From the NCBI GenBank assembly GCA_020027875.1, contig JAHRHA010000087.1:1-32256 (forward strand): a DNA stretch of 32,256 nt, read 5' to 3'. Below the pieces are notes generated by a model. It ran no database searches. It saw nothing but the letters and a program-made list of their open reading frames with translations, and was not told where the DNA came from. Shown one piece after another: positions 1 to 8,461 of this stretch (within the stretch, counting starts at the first letter, position 1; each line of letters begins with the position of its first letter). This DNA comes from Micromonosporaceae bacterium (GTDB lineage Bacteria; Actinomycetota; Actinomycetes; Mycobacteriales; Micromonosporaceae). A program made the translations under genes and the position numbers.

Positions 1-196
1 TGTACTCCTCGATCAGAGGCTCGGCTTCGCCCCAGATCTTCTGGATCTTGGCCTCGAGCTCGGCCACGGTCGGGTCGGCGTGCGCCTGGGTGCCCGGCAG
101 GACGATGACGACGAGGGTGGCCAAGGCACTGGCGCTGACGAGACGGAGTGTTTTGTGCGTTCGTCCGGGCACGACGCGTCCAGCTCCTTCTTCCAT
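1..196 (-). CDS. Secreted NlpC/P60-type cell-wall hydrolase, N-terminal part (runs off left edge)
   Basis: The reading frame starts at the ATG complementary to 194-196 and is open to the window edge (65 codons). It encodes a basic start (residues 1-19), a hydrophobic core around ASALATLVVIVLPG and a signal-peptidase site after AHA (AHA-DPTVAEL). The mature start is a charged helix (LEAKIQKIWGEAEPLIEEY) typical of the coiled-coil that precedes the C40 endopeptidase domain in actinobacterial NlpC/P60 proteins (RipA/RipC-like, peptidoglycan cross-bridge cleavage outside the cell). The catalytic domain lies outside the window, so the family call rests on the N-terminus and on the c-di-AMP riboswitch directly upstream, which is a known leader of such genes and of rpf genes. 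No frameshift is seen in the visible part. Confidence 0.75.
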   Translation of the reverse strand, partial: MEEGAGRVVPGRTHKTLRLVSASALATLVVIVLPGTQAHADPTVAELEAKIQKIWGEAEPLIEEY

Positions 197-199
197 GTT

Positions 200-316
200 C
201 CGCCGACCGGGTTAGCTGACGGGTTCGGGCGGGAAGTTCGCTCTACCGCAAGACAACTTGCGGATTCACCCCGGTGGTGCTTGGGTCCCCGATTCGCCAT
301 TACGGCGATTAGGCGG
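200..316 (-). promoter_or_regulatory. c-di-AMP riboswitch (ydaO-yuaA leader)
   Basis: Read on the minus strand, this leader contains the conserved blocks of the ydaO class: GGGGACCC, CCGGGGTGAATC, and, near the end, CCCGAACCCGTCAGCTAACC followed by GGTCGGCGG. The 5' CCGCC (minus, 312-316) can pair with the 3' GGCGG (200-204) to close the terminal stem. It ends 4 nt before the start codon of the secreted hydrolase. In actinobacteria this class binds cyclic di-AMP and usually switches expression of cell-wall hydrolase genes off. The closeness to the start codon also allows control of ribosome access, but the mechanism cannot be read here. Confidence 0.92.
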
Positions 317-363
317 CGTCCGGCCGCGGCCGTGGTTCGGCCACACGATGGTCGGACGTGCCT

Positions 364-392
364 ACGTTAGGGAACCGACCCCCGATCCGCAA
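364..392 (-). promoter_or_regulatory. Candidate sigma70-type promoter of the riboswitch transcript
   Basis: On the minus strand TTGCGG (387-392) and TAACGT (364-369) are separated by 17 nt. A transcript starting about 7 nt downstream would carry a leader of about 160 nt that includes the whole riboswitch. The match is only partial to the consensus, so this is a positional candidate. Confidence 0.4.
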
Positions 393-579
393 CCAGCCAC
401 TCCGATGGAACCTAGGAGAGCGTCGGCGGATGGAGTACGCGCGCACAACAGATAAGCGCGCACGTACCGAGAGTCACCTCGCAGGTTCTCTCCGCAGGTT
501 GCCGAGCCGGGTGCATGCCGGGCATGGAGACGTCTACTATGCTGCATCATTTTTGCGACATAACGGGCACGACCCTTGA

Positions 580-2427
580 CAGGGTCACCTGCCACCGGTG
601 AGCCGCGGTGTCAAGCTCGTCGGGAAGGCAGAGGTGACGAATCCCTCTGGAGACGGAAACGACGGTCGGGTGGCGGACGTGTCGGCGTACGGCAACTACG
701 CGTTCCCGACCGCGTTCCGCGAGCCGACCTGCGAGCAGGCCGGCGCGCACGTGATCAACATCGCGAATCCAAGCAACCCGTTCGAGGTACAGAGTGCCTT
801 CATGCCGACCACCACGAACAACTACGCCGGTGAAGGGCTCGGACACGCTCGAGATGCACAATGCGTTCTTCAACGGCGTCCTGTTCATGCATCCGAACGA
901 GACCTGCGCGGGGGTACCGGCTCCAACCGCGCCGAGAACCCGCGGCGGCATCAACATCTGGAGCATCACCAACCCCGAGCATCCGGAACTCCTTGTCGCG
1001 CACGCGGGCGACTACACCGCACCGAACGGCACGCTGGAGACGCAGGCGAACCAAACGCACAGCCAGTTCGCCTGGACCAACAGTCCACCAACCGGACCTA
1101 CCTCGCGCTCGTGGACGACGAAGAGCTGACCGACATCGACATCATGGACATAACCGATCCACGAAACCCGGTGATGGTCAACGACACGCTCGACCTCGCC
1201 GAGCCGCCGTTCGAGGTGGATCAGGATTCGCCGGTGAACCTCACGTCGGTCTTCTCGCACGACATGATGCTGCAACGGGTCGGCGAGCGGTACGTCATGA
1301 ACATGTCGTTCTGGGATGGCGGGTACGTGCTGCTCGACGTGACCAATCCCACGCCCGGCGACGTCACGCTCGTTGCGGAGTCGGACGACGCGCAGCTGGA
1401 TGAGGAGCGGCTGGCCCGCGGCCAGGAGATCTCACCCGAAGGCAACGGGCACCAGTCCGAACTCTCCCCCAACGCCAAGTTCCTGGTGGCAACCGACGAG
1501 GACTTCAATCCCTATCGCGTAATCGCCACCATCACGTCGGGCCCGTACGACGGGACTGGGTACACCGCCACGTCGGCCTCCGGCACCCCACCGGTCGACG
1601 CAGATACGACCATCTCGGGTACGCCGACCTTCGTCGGCCTCGGCTGTGACCCGCTGCCATCCGGAGTTGGGTCGCGCTGGTCGAACGCGGTGTCTGCGCG
1701 TTCCAGCTGAAGCTCGACAACACCACGGCGGCGGGGTACGACGCGAGCGTCGTCTTCAATTCGGCCATTTCCACGTGCCTCGGCCAGGTCACCATGCTGG
1801 CCGCCGGCACCATCCCGTTCGTGTTCGCCAACCGCCTCACCGGGCTCCAGCTCCTCGGGGCTCCCGGCGTGACCGAGGCGAACGCCTGCACGACGGCGTC
1901 ACCAGCCGCCGGCTCGCCGGTCGCATCGACCACCATCGAGGCAGTCTTCGACGGCTGGGATACGTCCGACTCTTTGCGACGCACATCCCCGGTGAGGTCG
2001 GCACGCAAGGCTCGATCACACAGGTCGACACGTTCGCGATCCCCGAGGCCCAGGATGCGGCCTTCGCGACGGGATTCGGTGACCTCTCGGTCCACACGAG
2101 GTGGCCATCGACCCCACACCGGGCAAGAAGCTGGCCTACGTGAGCTACTACGCCGGCGGATTCCGGATCTTGCAGTACGACAACAACGGACTCGCAGAGG
2201 TCGGCGCCTTCATCGACGAGGGAGGCAACAACTTCTGGGGCGTGGAGGTCCACAACATCGGCAAGCATCAGTACGTCCTGGCGAGCGACCGGGACTTCGG
2301 GCTGTACATCTTCCAACCCGACCTAGACACCGCGGCCTTTCCGAGGGGCGGCGGGCGCCGAGGCGCTCGCCGCCCTCACCACGACGTCACCGACTTGGTA
2401 GCCCCTGAGACGTGCTATCGACGCTGA
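580..2427 (+). pseudogene. LVIVD-repeat / protease-associated (PA) domain protein, multiply frameshifted
   Basis: Pieces of one long protein occur in order in all three forward frames. Frame 1 gives GHLPPVSRGVKLVGKAEV to NNYAGEG (to about 835); frame 2 gives DTLEMHNAFFNGVLFMHPNE and GGINIWSITNPEHPELL (to about 1090); frame 1 gives TYLALVDDEELTDIDIMDIT to CDPLPSGVG (to about 1670); frame 3 gives a PA-like segment, VALVERGVCAFQLK and MLAAGTIPFVFANRL (to about 1955); frame 2 gives GYVRLFATHIPGEVGTQG (to about 2090); frame 1 gives AIDPTPGKKLAYVSYYAGG and NFWGVEVHNIGKHQYVLASD to the TGA at 2425-2427. At least five frameshifts are needed. A TGA at 577-579 cuts off the N-terminus and no signal peptide is found. 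Homologues are secreted beta-propeller-like proteins of unknown role with LVIVD-type repeats (the '(I/V)DI(T/S)NP' turns are visible). Not expected to make a working protein. Confidence 0.85.
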
Positions 2428-2652
2428 ACTGGTTCTGCGTTCTGTATTGCATCGCCGCGGGTGCTCGCTCATTGAACCGACCGGGTGCCGGTAGCCGCGA
2501 CGGTCTGCGACGGGCCGTGGCGTCATACAACTATGACCCGTATCGAGCGGGGGGGGCACGCCGACGTAGCCGGATGCCGACGCCGACGCGTCGCATCCAG
2601 ACGGCCGTGCCGCAGTCGCCGCTCGCCGTGACCGACCCGTCCACCGGGCGGA

Positions 2653-2805
2653 CTACGGCCCGCCATGCAGATTGGGGTATGCCTCGCGCTGTCCGGGTGT
2701 GCGCTGCGCATGCCATTCACCCTCGTCCGCCTCGTACCACGGTTCCAGCCATCCGTTGTGCTCCGGCGAAAGCTTGACGCCGAAACCGGGTCGGGGGTTA
2801 GTCAC
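2653..2805 (-). CDS. Small 50-residue ORF, function unknown
   Basis: A GTG (complement of 2803-2805) opens a 50-codon frame ending with TAG at 2653-2655. A GAGGA ribosome site lies about 6 nt upstream of the start. The product contains PGFGVKLSPEHNGWLEPWYE followed by ADEGEWHAQRTPGQREAYP, acidic and rich in Trp, Pro and Glu, with no membrane segment. Its composition looks like true protein rather than a shadow frame. I do not recognise the family. It may be a complete small protein or the surviving head of a longer decayed gene; its neighbours (a shattered LVIVD gene and the M56 gene) do not suggest a role. Confidence 0.5.
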   Translation of the reverse strand: MTNPRPGFGVKLSPEHNGWLEPWYEADEGEWHAQRTPGQREAYPNLHGGP

Positions 2806-3035
2806 CGGCAGTCCTCGTGGGTGGGGCTTCGCACCATAGTGCCTCGGCCCAGGTGAACCCCGCTACTACGTCAGTTCGGAATCGCGGGCCGAGTGCGTCT
2901 GCTGGGCGGCCCGGCCCTCGCTGGCGCGATTCGCTGATGCGAGAACCGCGCGCAGCTGTCCTCCTGGCGTGGCATCACCGGCCGCGGCGCTTATGCACAC
3001 GTGGAAGAGCGCCGCACCGGTTGCCGCGCAGATGC

Positions 3036-3986
3036 TCAGTCGTGAGTGGGATGCGCGCAGGTCGCGACAACGACTGCCGCGACTACAGGCACGGCAGCGA
3101 CGGTCAGCGGGAGGGCGACACCGACGGCCAGGGTCGTGAGCGTCGCCGATGTTCGGATCCAGCCTAGTGGGCGTGGTGGCGTGGCGAGGCGCCGCAGGCG
3201 CTGCAGCATGTCCGAGCCGCTCGCCGCGAGGGCGCTCATAGGTGTAGTCCCATCGGCAAGGATCAACACCGCTTCGGCCACCCTTGACGCTGGGCAAGCC
3301 CGGGCAGCCGCGTCGTCGGCGATCATCTCCACCAGTGTCGCGACCTCCCGCCGTGAGCGGCCGAACACGGGCGCAAGGGCGCCGAAGGTTCTCTCCAGCA
3401 CGGTGGCCGTGCCGACGAGAAGCGCATGTCGGCCGGTAAGGTGGGCCCGCTCGTGAGCCAGGACGGCGTCTACCTGGTCGGGCTCGAGCGCGCGCATCGC
3501 ACTGTCCGTCACAATGATCCGGCCGGGCCGACCGGGCACGCAGTATGCCGCGGGCACGGGGTGAGGAAGCACCACGAGAGCGGCCGTTTCGGCCGACAGC
3601 AGGGCCAGGCTCGTCTGGTGGCGACGTCGAACTCGGGCCACCGCCCGCAGGTGACTTACCGCCGAGTACGCCAAGCGCCCCACCACGGTCGCTGCCGCGA
3701 TGGCTGCCAGCCCGGCCACAGTAAGGCTGGCGTCTCCGTAGTAGTGGCGCAGTTCGCCCAGGCAGGCCCGCCACCAGTCGGCCAGACCGTGGCCGGCGAC
3801 ACTCAATGGCACGGCCACCGTCGTCACGGCCAGCAGACCTGAAAACGCGCTCGAGCCGGACAGAACGAGCCACGCGGCGACTCCCAGCCGTGGGGAGCGT
3901 TGCGGCCAGCGCGATCGCCCCAGCAGGCGAGGTCCGACGAATCCGGCCAGCACGGCGAAGGCCAGCAGAAGGAGCGTCGAGGTCAT
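3036..3986 (-). CDS. M56 family (BlaR1-like) membrane metallopeptidase
   Basis: The 316-residue product has hydrophobic segments at about 1-20, 35-65, 90-110 and 285-310, and a zinc-protease motif HERAH at residues 178-182 in LAHERAHLTGRH, with a likely third ligand in the following EMIADDAAA helix. This is the layout of the short actinobacterial M56 proteins that pair with a BlaI repressor; they lack the extracellular penicillin-sensor domain of BlaR1. In the known systems the peptidase senses an envelope stress and triggers cleavage of the repressor. The ATG at 3986 overlaps the end of the BlaI gene (ATGA), so the two are translationally coupled. The frame is intact and of normal length. 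Confidence 0.9.
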   Translation of the reverse strand: MTSTLLLLAFAVLAGFVGPRLLGRSRWPQRSPRLGVAAWLVLSGSSAFSGLLAVTTVAVPLSVAGHGLADWWRACLGELRHYYGDASLTVAGLAAIAAATVVGRLAYSAVSHLRAVARVRRRHQTSLALLSAETAALVVLPHPVPAAYCVPGRPGRIIVTDSAMRALEPDQVDAVLAHERAHLTGRHALLVGTATVLERTFGALAPVFGRSRREVATLVEMIADDAAARACPASRVAEAVLILADGTTPMSALAASGSDMLQRLRRLATPPRPLGWIRTSATLTTLAVGVALPLTVAAVPVVAAVVVATCAHPTHD

Positions 3987-4354
3987 GTCCGCCGCCGACG
4001 GCTCTGCCGCTCGGCCAACGCTCGCCGCAGCGCGTCGACCTCACTGGGTCGCATCCCCCCGACGAAGCGCATCAAGGCTGCGCCCCGGTCGCCGGCCTCG
4101 TCCAACACCGACGAGAGCAGATCCGCGGCGTACTCGTCGCGGCTTCGAACGGGCTGGTAACGCCACGCCCGGCCGTCCTTCTCGCGCGTTAGCGCGCCCT
4201 TGCGATGAAGGTTGTCCATGACTGTCATCACCGTGGTATAGGCGATATCGCGATAGGCGCGCAGGTCCTCCAACACGTCTCGGACCGTGACCGGCCGGTT
4301 CCAGCTCCACAACCGATCCATGATCACAGCCTCGAGGTCGCCAAAGCCACGCAT
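3983..4354 (-). CDS. BlaI/MecI/CopY family transcriptional repressor
   Basis: The chosen start (ATG complementary to 4352-4354) has a GAGGA ribosome site and gives the usual N-terminus MRGFGDLEAVIMDRLWSW. A winged helix covers residues 1-75 (PVTVRDVLEDL, then the recognition helix AYTTVMTVMDNLHRKG and the wing LTREKDGRAWRYQP). The C-terminal part (DEYAADLLSSVLDEAGD to the basic tail RQSRRRRT) is the dimerisation region of the family. 123 residues is the usual size. An upstream ATG at 4393 would add 13 residues without family support. It is the first gene of a two-gene unit with the M56 peptidase and by analogy should repress its own promoter and release on cleavage by the peptidase. Confidence 0.92.
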   Translation of the reverse strand: MRGFGDLEAVIMDRLWSWNRPVTVRDVLEDLRAYRDIAYTTVMTVMDNLHRKGALTREKDGRAWRYQPVRSRDEYAADLLSSVLDEAGDRGAALMRFVGGMRPSEVDALRRALAERQSRRRRT

Positions 4355-4448
4355 TCCGTCCTCGCCGGGCACCGTCGGGTCGCAGGTTGGCATCGTATCG
4401 GTTGCTGCGCCATATGCCTAAGGGCCATCGCCCATGGGTCCACACCAG

Positions 4449-4460
4449 CACACGCGTGTG
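4449..4460. promoter_or_regulatory. 12-bp perfect palindrome, possible operator
   Basis: CACACGCGTGTG lies in the 207-bp interval between the divergent starts of the BlaI gene and the zf-HC2 gene. Dimeric BlaI proteins bind palindromes in their own promoters, though usual BlaI sites are longer and contain TAC/GTA half-sites, which are not evident here. The link to BlaI is therefore only positional. Confidence 0.25.
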
Positions 4461-4561
4461 TGCTCCGCTGAGTACGCAAGCGACTCTGTTCGACGCGGTG
4501 GGCTTCTCGCGCCGTACCAACCGGAAGGAACTATCCGGCCCCACCCGGCGACTATCCAGGC

Positions 4562-4816
4562 ATGAGACTCCCGTTTGCTTTTGGCTGTGATCAGGTTCGT
4601 CTCGCGCTGTCTTGCCGAATGGACGGGGAAGAGCCTGGGATACCTTCCGACGGGTTGGAGGCGCACCTGGACATGTGTCTTCGCTGCCGTAAGTTGCTCG
4701 CCGACGCAGACGAGCTCAACCGCCTGTTCTCGGTAAACCACTCGCGTGCGCCGGACCTCACCGAGGCCATCCTCAGCGCGGTCGGCGCAGACGTCCGTCG
4801 CCGGCCGGGACGGTGA
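4562..4816 (+). CDS. Short zf-HC2 (anti-sigma-like zinc finger) protein
   Basis: The 84-residue product has a zinc-finger signature of the zf-HC2 type: a Cys near the N-terminus (FGCDQVRLALSCRMDGE), then AHLDMCLRCRKLLADADEL, i.e. H-x3-C-x2-C. The tail APDLTEAILSAVGADV resembles the region after the finger in actinobacterial zf-HC2 proteins, which normally continue into a membrane part of about 80 further residues. Here a TGA follows RRRPGR, so the membrane half is missing and the gene may be truncated. Family members act as anti-sigma factors or sit near metal-transport genes; no sigma gene is adjacent. It is divergent from the BlaI-M56 unit. Confidence 0.65.
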   Translation: MRLPFAFGCDQVRLALSCRMDGEEPGIPSDGLEAHLDMCLRCRKLLADADELNRLFSVNHSRAPDLTEAILSAVGADVRRRPGR

Positions 4817-5109
4817 TGTCCGCCATTGCAGGCTTGACTGGACGCGACCACCCGCGTCGTTTTGCGATCATCGAGACCCTCCGTGCAAGCAGATGGTTGG
4901 TCACACACCACCACCACGTTGATAGTGCGACAGCGCCGGGGGCCGATCCCGTGGCCGGTACTCGGGGCGGTGGCGCTGTCCGGCGGAACCATCGCATTTT
5001 GGCCGGCACCGAGGTTTAGCAAGCGATCGGAGCCGTGCAGCCGTCAGGGTGGCAATCTGGCGCCAATTGGGTGATCGCGTCCGAGTAAGGGCGTCGGTAA
5101 CGTTTGTCT

Positions 5110-6281
5110 ATGACGCGTCGGCCGCACGCGACGGCGCAATGGTGGAGCGCGCTTGCCGAACGGAGCGTGACCTTCCTGACCGGCGTCGATCCAGAGTTGC
5201 TGGCCGTTGCGCTCGACCCATTGCCGCCGGGCGCTCCCGCCGTGGTTCCGTCCGCCTGCCTGCGGGTCGATTGGCGATCAGGTGGCAGTTCTGCTTGACG
5301 AGCTGGACCAGCGGCACAGGCGCTGTTCCCCGCCTGGCTGCCCGGCGCGGAGAGCTTGACGGAGCGTCCCGGTCTTGGCGGTGCCGCGGTTCAGGTCTTG
5401 GCAACTCAAGTTGCCGCCGACTCGAACCATTTCGCCCCATTCCTCGCCGACCTGGCTGACCGTTGCATCCGCGACCGCGATGCCAACCTAGCCGGTCGAA
5501 GGGTCAGGTCGAGGGTTCGATTCCCGGCGGAGGTGCGAGCGACTGGCCTTGCCCGGGTGTTGATGGCTGCATACGGTCGCAAGGCTGCCGTCGTGCTGAT
5601 CTACGTTCCCGTCGGGCTATCCGCAGGCGACGAGCGCGCCCTTGTCGCCGCGTCGGAGTGGCTCACCCACCACGCGCGCATAGCAGTCTGGCTTGCTGGC
5701 GCGGCATTGCAGGTGGTCGACCGAGTTCGAGCTGTACCGATCACTCTGCCTCCGTTCCTGACTCGGCTCCTCACCGAGGCCGACCATCCCGATCCAAGCG
5801 CCGATGGTGTGCGGCCGCTTGAGGCATCAGGAAAGCCGTTCGACCAGTCGGTCGACCCCTCCCCTGCCCCGCATGCGGTCGGTCCAGCGCCGACGACGGC
5901 AGTACTGACGTATCCGCCGCGATCGGGCGTACCGCGTCCAGACAGCGCGTCCGAGAGGGCACTCGAGCGCGCATTGGCGACGCACAGCTGGGCGCAAGGC
6001 CGACATTGGAACCACACCTACGAGTGGCACCTGCTGGCCAAGGCATACCGGCTGGACCTCTACTGGCCGACGGAGCGCCTAGTCGTCGAGGTCGACTGAT
6101 GTTCGCCGACGACCGGCGTCGCGACGTGCAGCTTTAGATAATTGGGCACCACGTGCTCAGGTTCACCAACGATCAAGTGCTATCCGACGTCGAGGCGGTC
6201 GTCACGAAGATCAAACAGCTGTTGGACCAGCGGCGCAGCAACCCCGACTCTATCGAGACGAGGCAATATGTCCACCAATGA
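5110..6281 (+). pseudogene. DUF559 (endonuclease-like) domain protein, frameshifted
   Basis: The ATG at 5110 opens MTRRPHATAQWWSALAER; the sequence changes frame near 5280 to VAVLLDELDQR, and again before the long open part (5356-6099: ESLTERPGLGGAAVQVLA, RKAAVVLIYVPVGLSAGDER). The C-terminal nuclease-like part begins EWHLLAKAYRLDLYWPTERL and VVEVD, the usual core of DUF559/Vsr-like folds, but a TGA at 6097-6099 interrupts it. After a small deletion it resumes in another frame as FADDRRRDVQL, a TAG at about 6134, then GHHVLRFTNDQVLSDVEAVV to a stop at 6279-6281. DUF559 proteins are predicted PD-(D/E)xK-type nucleases. The last codons overlap the start of the next small gene, which suggests the pair was once coupled. 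Confidence 0.75.
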
Positions 6282-6497
6282 CGACGTTCCCAGCCTGACG
6301 CCCAACCAGATTCTCGCACTGGTCGTGCTTATGGCCGAGGCACGCGAGTTGACCAATAATGACCTCAAGGAACTGGCAGGATTCGCGCTCACCGGCGCGG
6401 ACAATGCGAAGCTGGAGACATCAACGGACCCAGCTACCGGCTCAAAGACCGCGCCAGCCGGACTAGCCCCGCCGCATCAACCGTGTCATCATCCTGA
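6268..6497 (+). pseudogene. Remnant of a small winged-helix-like partner of the DUF559 gene
   Basis: ATG at 6268 starts MSTNDDVPSLTPNQILALVV and then LMAEARELTNNDLKELAGFA, a head that resembles short actinobacterial proteins with a helical, MarR-like fold. After TGADNAKLE the expected second half is lost; a shift of frame at about 6418 brings back a short match (INGPSYRLKDR), which ends at a TGA at 6495-6497. In the original frame translation would continue to 6564 with a meaningless tail. The gene overlaps the end of the DUF559 gene by 14 nt. The function of this family is not known to me. Confidence 0.55.
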
Positions 6498-6506
6498 TGC
6501 CGAGGA

Positions 6507-6549
6507 CCGACACGTGAGGTCGTACCCCAACCGACACGTGAGGTCGTAC
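6507..6549. repeat. Two direct 19-bp copies, 24-bp period
   Basis: CCGACACGTGAGGTCGTAC occurs at 6507-6525 and again at 6531-6549, separated by CCCAA. The copies are identical. They lie exactly between the end of the decayed DUF559/partner pair and the broken 3' end of the MgtE-like gene. Each copy holds the E-box-like palindrome CACGTG. The pair could be a recombination scar, a mobile-element end or a protein-binding site. Confidence 0.8.
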
Positions 6550-6589
6550 GCGGACACCGGGTGAACGGCGGCGAGCCCGAGCACCAAGG

Positions 6590-7304
6590 GCAGGTCTCGG
6601 TCTGGGTGCCGACCGCGTCGGCGAGGTACACAATTCCGGGGACGAAGAACGCGATCAGAAGGTTGGCCTGCAGCTGAGTCTCGAATGCGGCCATCAGCCC
6701 GGCGGAGATCATGGCTCCGGCCAGGCCCATGGCGAGCCAGGGCAGGCGGTGCCAAAGCCGCAACGGAATGCTCTTGACACTCGCCGCCCGTGCAGAGGCA
6801 GTCGAGCGCAATAGCCGCCCAAGCGCGCGAGATCCTCGTCGTGTTCCTCCAGCAGCACGCCAAGCAGTCGGTGCGGGAGGACCAGGCCAGCGAACCTGCC
6901 GGTGGCATCGACGACGGCAAGGCCCGGCTCGCCGTGCTTGACGGCCTGCCATGCGGCGTGCTCCTGGTCGGTGCTTGGCATCACGGTCGGTGGCTGGCTG
7001 TCCATCACGTCGGCCATCCGGCTCTCGGCCGGCGCGGCGAACAGGCGCTCTACTGTCGCCAATCCCACCAGGTGGTCGTGGGTGCACACCGCAACGACGG
7101 CCGCACTGTCGAACCGCCGCCCACGCATCGCCGCGAGAACCTCGACGACGGAGTCATCCGGGTGGGCTAGCGGCACGTTGGTCGAGGCGTGCGCGGAGGC
7201 GGTTCCTATCCGCCCGTTCAACGCCGTCGGACCGTCGTCGCCCGATGGGCGGGATTTGCGGGAGACGGTCACGAACGGTCGTCGTGTGTCGGGTGTTTTG
7301 TCAT
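6590..7304 (-). pseudogene. MgtE-like CBS-domain magnesium transporter, truncated and frameshifted
   Basis: A GAGGGGG ribosome site precedes an ATG (7302-7304) in one frame, which ends after 11 codons; the body continues in another frame from about 7272. That body carries a CBS pair: VPLAHPDDSVVEVLAAMRGR, VVAVCTHDHLVGLATVERLF, ADVMDSQPPTVMPSTDQEHA and GLAVVDATGRFAGLVLPHRL. After LLEEHDEDLARLGGY the frame shifts again near 6790 to SVKSIPLRLWHRLPWLAMGL and the first membrane helix and its follow-on, ANLLIAFFVPGIVYLADAVG, ending at TQTET. In MgtE-type proteins four more helices should follow. They are absent; the sequence breaks into the direct repeat region. Mg2+ transport cannot be expected. 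Confidence 0.8.
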
Positions 7305-7892
7305 CGTGGACCCCCTCACGATCGCGTACGTGGCCACATGATACGGCGGTCTCAGACACCGCCGCCGCGGCGCTCAACCCGAGACAGGACCATGCCACCG
7401 TCACCTTCGAGATCTGGACACACGAGGTCGGCGATGAACCGTACCGACTCGAGCCGGGTCGCCTGTCGTAATCTCGCCCCCGGGAGGCTTCCCTTGGTCG
7501 ATCTCTTCGACGTCGATCCACTGCCGGCTGATCAGCCTCTCTCCATGGCGATTCCACATCGGAGTCACGACCGCGCAGAATCGGGAAAAGCCATCCAGGT
7601 CACGGCCAGCTGCAAGTGACTCCATCCGACCAAGCGTCCGGACATTACGTAATCGACATCCTTGGCATCCGATCACGCTTCATCCGGGCACACCGCCAGA
7701 ACGCCGGTGCAATTCTCGCGCTTCGGCGATCCGTCGCGGTCGCCCCGTCGCCGAGTGAGGCCACCAGTAGCAGCCAGCACTAGACCAAGCCCGAACAGCC
7801 TATGGTTCTGGTTTTCACCGAAACGCATCGGTCAGGCATGGTATCGTACTATCGTCCAGCTAACAAGCATAATAAGGCGGAGGTGTCCAACA
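7305..7892. other. 588-bp region without a recognisable gene; possible haemoglobin promoter at its right end
   Basis: Open frames here have no family resemblance I can name. A minus-strand frame around 7401-7640 (MESLAAGRDLDGFSRF, RLISRQWIDVEEIDQGKP) has partly protein-like composition and could be a remnant. CATTACGTAATC near 7645 is a short palindrome. Just upstream of the truncated-haemoglobin gene, TATCGT is repeated at 7842-7847 and 7850-7855 (8-bp period, same face of the helix within a turn), a possible regulator-binding site. Confidence 0.5.
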
Positions 7893-8330
7893 ATGGCCGA
7901 GCTCAGCCTCTATGAGAGACTTGGTGGGGTATTCGCCATCGCAGCGGTCGTGGACCGATTCAGCGATGCGGTCGTGCAGAACCCCATCGCTGGTCAGCGA
8001 TCGGAGAACCCAGAACTCCGGGAATGGCACACAAATAATCTGGTCAGATTGCCGGGTCTGAAATTCATGCGCACCCTATGGGTCTGCAATGTGGCGGGGG
8101 GACCATTCGAATTCTCCGCGACGAGGCCGGGGCGCACGGTCCTCGGCCTCGAGGAAGCCCATCGCAAACTCCGCATCTCCCCCTCTGAGTTCGATGCAGT
8201 TGCGGCCGAGCTCGCGGGCGCCTTGGACTCCTTCAGCGTGCCCGAGCGAGAGAAGGAGGAGGTTCTTAGTGCGTTCGCGGCGCACAAGGACGAGGTGACC
8301 GAGGGATACATGGCCCCGGCTGGCGGTTGA
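7893..8330 (+). CDS. Group 1 truncated haemoglobin
   Basis: The 145-residue product is a 2-on-2 globin of the TrHbN (group 1) class: [18 protein letters not shown] (helices A/B), the CD/E region around [19 protein letters not shown], and the proximal haem ligand His in [11 protein letters not shown] (helix F). The usual B10 tyrosine of TrHbN aligns with a serine in DRFSDAVV, a change seen in part of the family that alters O2/NO chemistry. The start at 7893 is set by a GGCGGAGG ribosome site 11 nt upstream; the frame is open further upstream but without globin likeness. Likely roles are NO detoxification or oxygen handling in the cytoplasm. Intact, single gene. Confidence 0.9.
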   Translation: MAELSLYERLGGVFAIAAVVDRFSDAVVQNPIAGQRSENPELREWHTNNLVRLPGLKFMRTLWVCNVAGGPFEFSATRPGRTVLGLEEAHRKLRISPSEFDAVAAELAGALDSFSVPEREKEEVLSAFAAHKDEVTEGYMAPAGG

Positions 8331-8461
8331 AGTTCGAGGAGAAGAGCGTGGGTACTGGGGTGCGGGAAGCCACTACTGACCCAGATGCTCGCCGGGGCTG
8401 CAGGCGAACCAGGGGCTCGTGAGCGGTCGGCCGATGGATTGATCGCTCACGAGGTGAATGC

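Noticed and set aside
2866..4044. 392-residue minus-strand open frame
   Set aside because: It lies in a different frame over the M56 gene and the end of the BlaI gene and has Arg/Gly/Ala-rich shadow composition; the M56 frame carries clear motifs.
5500..5530. tRNA T-arm-like sequence (GAGGGTTCGATTCCCGG)
   Set aside because: Only three stem pairs form, no other tRNA arm is present and it lies inside the DUF559 reading frame.
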